A stretch of DNA of 64,000 nt from Cucumis sativus (taxonomy: Eukaryota; Streptophyta; Magnoliopsida; Cucurbitales; Cucurbitaceae), in the NCBI RefSeq assembly GCF_000004075.3, contig NC_026658.2, positions 2,046,001-2,110,000 on the forward strand, in the 5' to 3' direction. The position numbers and the translations under genes are program-made. This document shows, one piece after another, positions 62,970 to 64,000 of the stretch. Under the pieces are notes generated by a model. The model ran no database searches. It saw only the letters and a list, made by a program, of their open reading frames with translations, and was not told the origin of the DNA. Position 1 is the first letter of the stretch. Each line of letters opens with the position of its first letter.

Positions 62970-64000
62970 TGGAGAAGAATGAAGTTCAGTTAATGGGTGT
63001 TTTTTCAGTTGAAGGAGATGGAAAGTTACATGGAAAAGGAGAGAGGAAACAGAAATTGGAGGAGAAAGAATGAAGAATGAAGATTGTAGAATGAAGAAGA
63101 AAGAGAGAAATGATATATGAAATTATGAATGGCCATTTTTGGATCATTGTCGCTTACTTCATCTTCTCTTATGTTTTCTTGCTTTCTCTCTTACTTCGCT
63201 TTCTGTGCCTTTCTATTTTTAAATTCACCTTCTTCTTATATCATTTTCTATTTCTTTATTTATTTTTAAAACATTTCTCAAATTTATCCATCTTTTTCAA
63301 TTTCACCCCGTCTTTTAAAATAAAAAAAATATCAAATTCTATCTATGATAAATACCGATTCCCTTATAACTTCTATCAACCCTACTACTTTATCTACTCT
63401 ACTTAAAAAAAAATGCAAACATGTAACTAGAGAAAATAGGTTTCACTCCCAAGAATAAAAGCAAAATAGTTATTCGAGATAGAAACTAAATATCAATAAC
63501 ATAGTAATCAAATAGTAATGGTAATAATAGACCTTCTAAATGGAAATAATATTAGTAAAGTTATAATTAATATATATTTTTTAAAATTGAGCTAAAAATT
63601 CCAAATTGTTATATGGAAATGTGATTAAATCTTAATTAAATTGTCATGTGACTTTAATCTTTCAAACTATTTAGTCACAAGACACATTTATAATATATAG
63701 GCTAAAGTGAATAGGTAGGCCTCTTGTAGCCTCTCAATGCTTTCATAAGTTTAGTTTTTCCCCCTCACTTTTTCCTATTCTTTTTTTTTATATCTTCATT
63801 TAACAAAACAACAAAATTCACTATTTTCTCTTAGATTTTCTTTTACTCATTCCAAAAACTACCATAAAAGTACGATAGCAATTGTTGTCGTTGTATCTTA
63901 AGCTTTTAAACTTTATTGAACTCTCAAATTTATCAAAATTTTAAACTTAGATTCTCAAACATGTATAATTGTATAAATTTGAAGATTCAATTTGTCATTT
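62970..64000. other. LRR kinase leader/promoter and AT-rich end of window
   Basis: The first ~140 bp upstream of the ATG are purine-rich on the plus strand (GAAGAAT/GGAGA runs) and probably form the leader. The rest is AT-rich with no recognisable gene. The window ends without an exon crossing the boundary that I can see. Confidence 0.45.

Overview
This is plant nuclear DNA: AT-rich, with intron-split genes using GT-AG junctions, long gene-poor stretches and several small DNA-transposon remnants. The encoded proteins (zeta-carotene isomerase, a CRINKLY4 receptor kinase, a FAR1-type zinc-cluster protein, a CNL resistance-gene fragment) are those of a eudicot. The repeat style and the CNL remnant remind me of a cucurbit such as Cucumis, but that is recall and not proven here. 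All exon models were built by hand from splice signals, reading frame and remembered family alignments.

Layout. 1-1.9 kb: intergenic with a 107-bp tandem duplication. 1.95-4.73 kb (-): eIF3 subunit h, 12 coding exons. 5.3-7.1 kb (+): an ORF-less TATA/telo-box leader, then a broken CC-NBS gene running into a decayed Ty3/gypsy gag remnant. 7.56-10.06 kb (+): 15-cis-zeta-carotene isomerase Z-ISO. 11.56-13.30 kb (+): a short FAR1-domain protein with a coiled-coil tail. 14.9-19.3 kb (-): cytosolic prolyl-tRNA synthetase, including one GC-AG intron. 23.36-23.82 kb (-): intronless calmodulin-like CML7. 24-31.5 kb: gene desert with a 3 x 66 bp tandem array and a Tourist-like MITE. 33.76-35.24 kb (+): a gene I do not recognise. 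36.9-42.9 kb: another desert. 43.41-46.18 kb (+): intronless ACR4/CRINKLY4 receptor kinase with a uORF-rich leader. 47.64-52.53 kb (-): an 11-exon gene encoding a plant homologue of the animal SREBP-pathway regulator SPRING, carrying an additional cysteine-rich C-terminal module. 53.55-55.97 kb (-): ribonuclease H2 subunit A. 59.2-63.0 kb (-): an LRR receptor-like kinase resembling Arabidopsis At3g28040, with an atypical catalytic loop.

The genes are unrelated neighbours and I see no cluster or pathway. Two (eIF3h and ProRS) serve translation and both have TGGGCC/TGGGCT (site II) motifs upstream; two are receptor kinases.

The most interesting item is the SPRING-like gene. Its cysteine pattern matches animal SPRING closely, yet plants are not known to use SREBP. 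They do have site-1 protease, which suggests SREBP-independent S1P regulation as a testable role. Its C-terminal domain looks like the cysteine-rich end of MGAT5-type glycosyltransferases.
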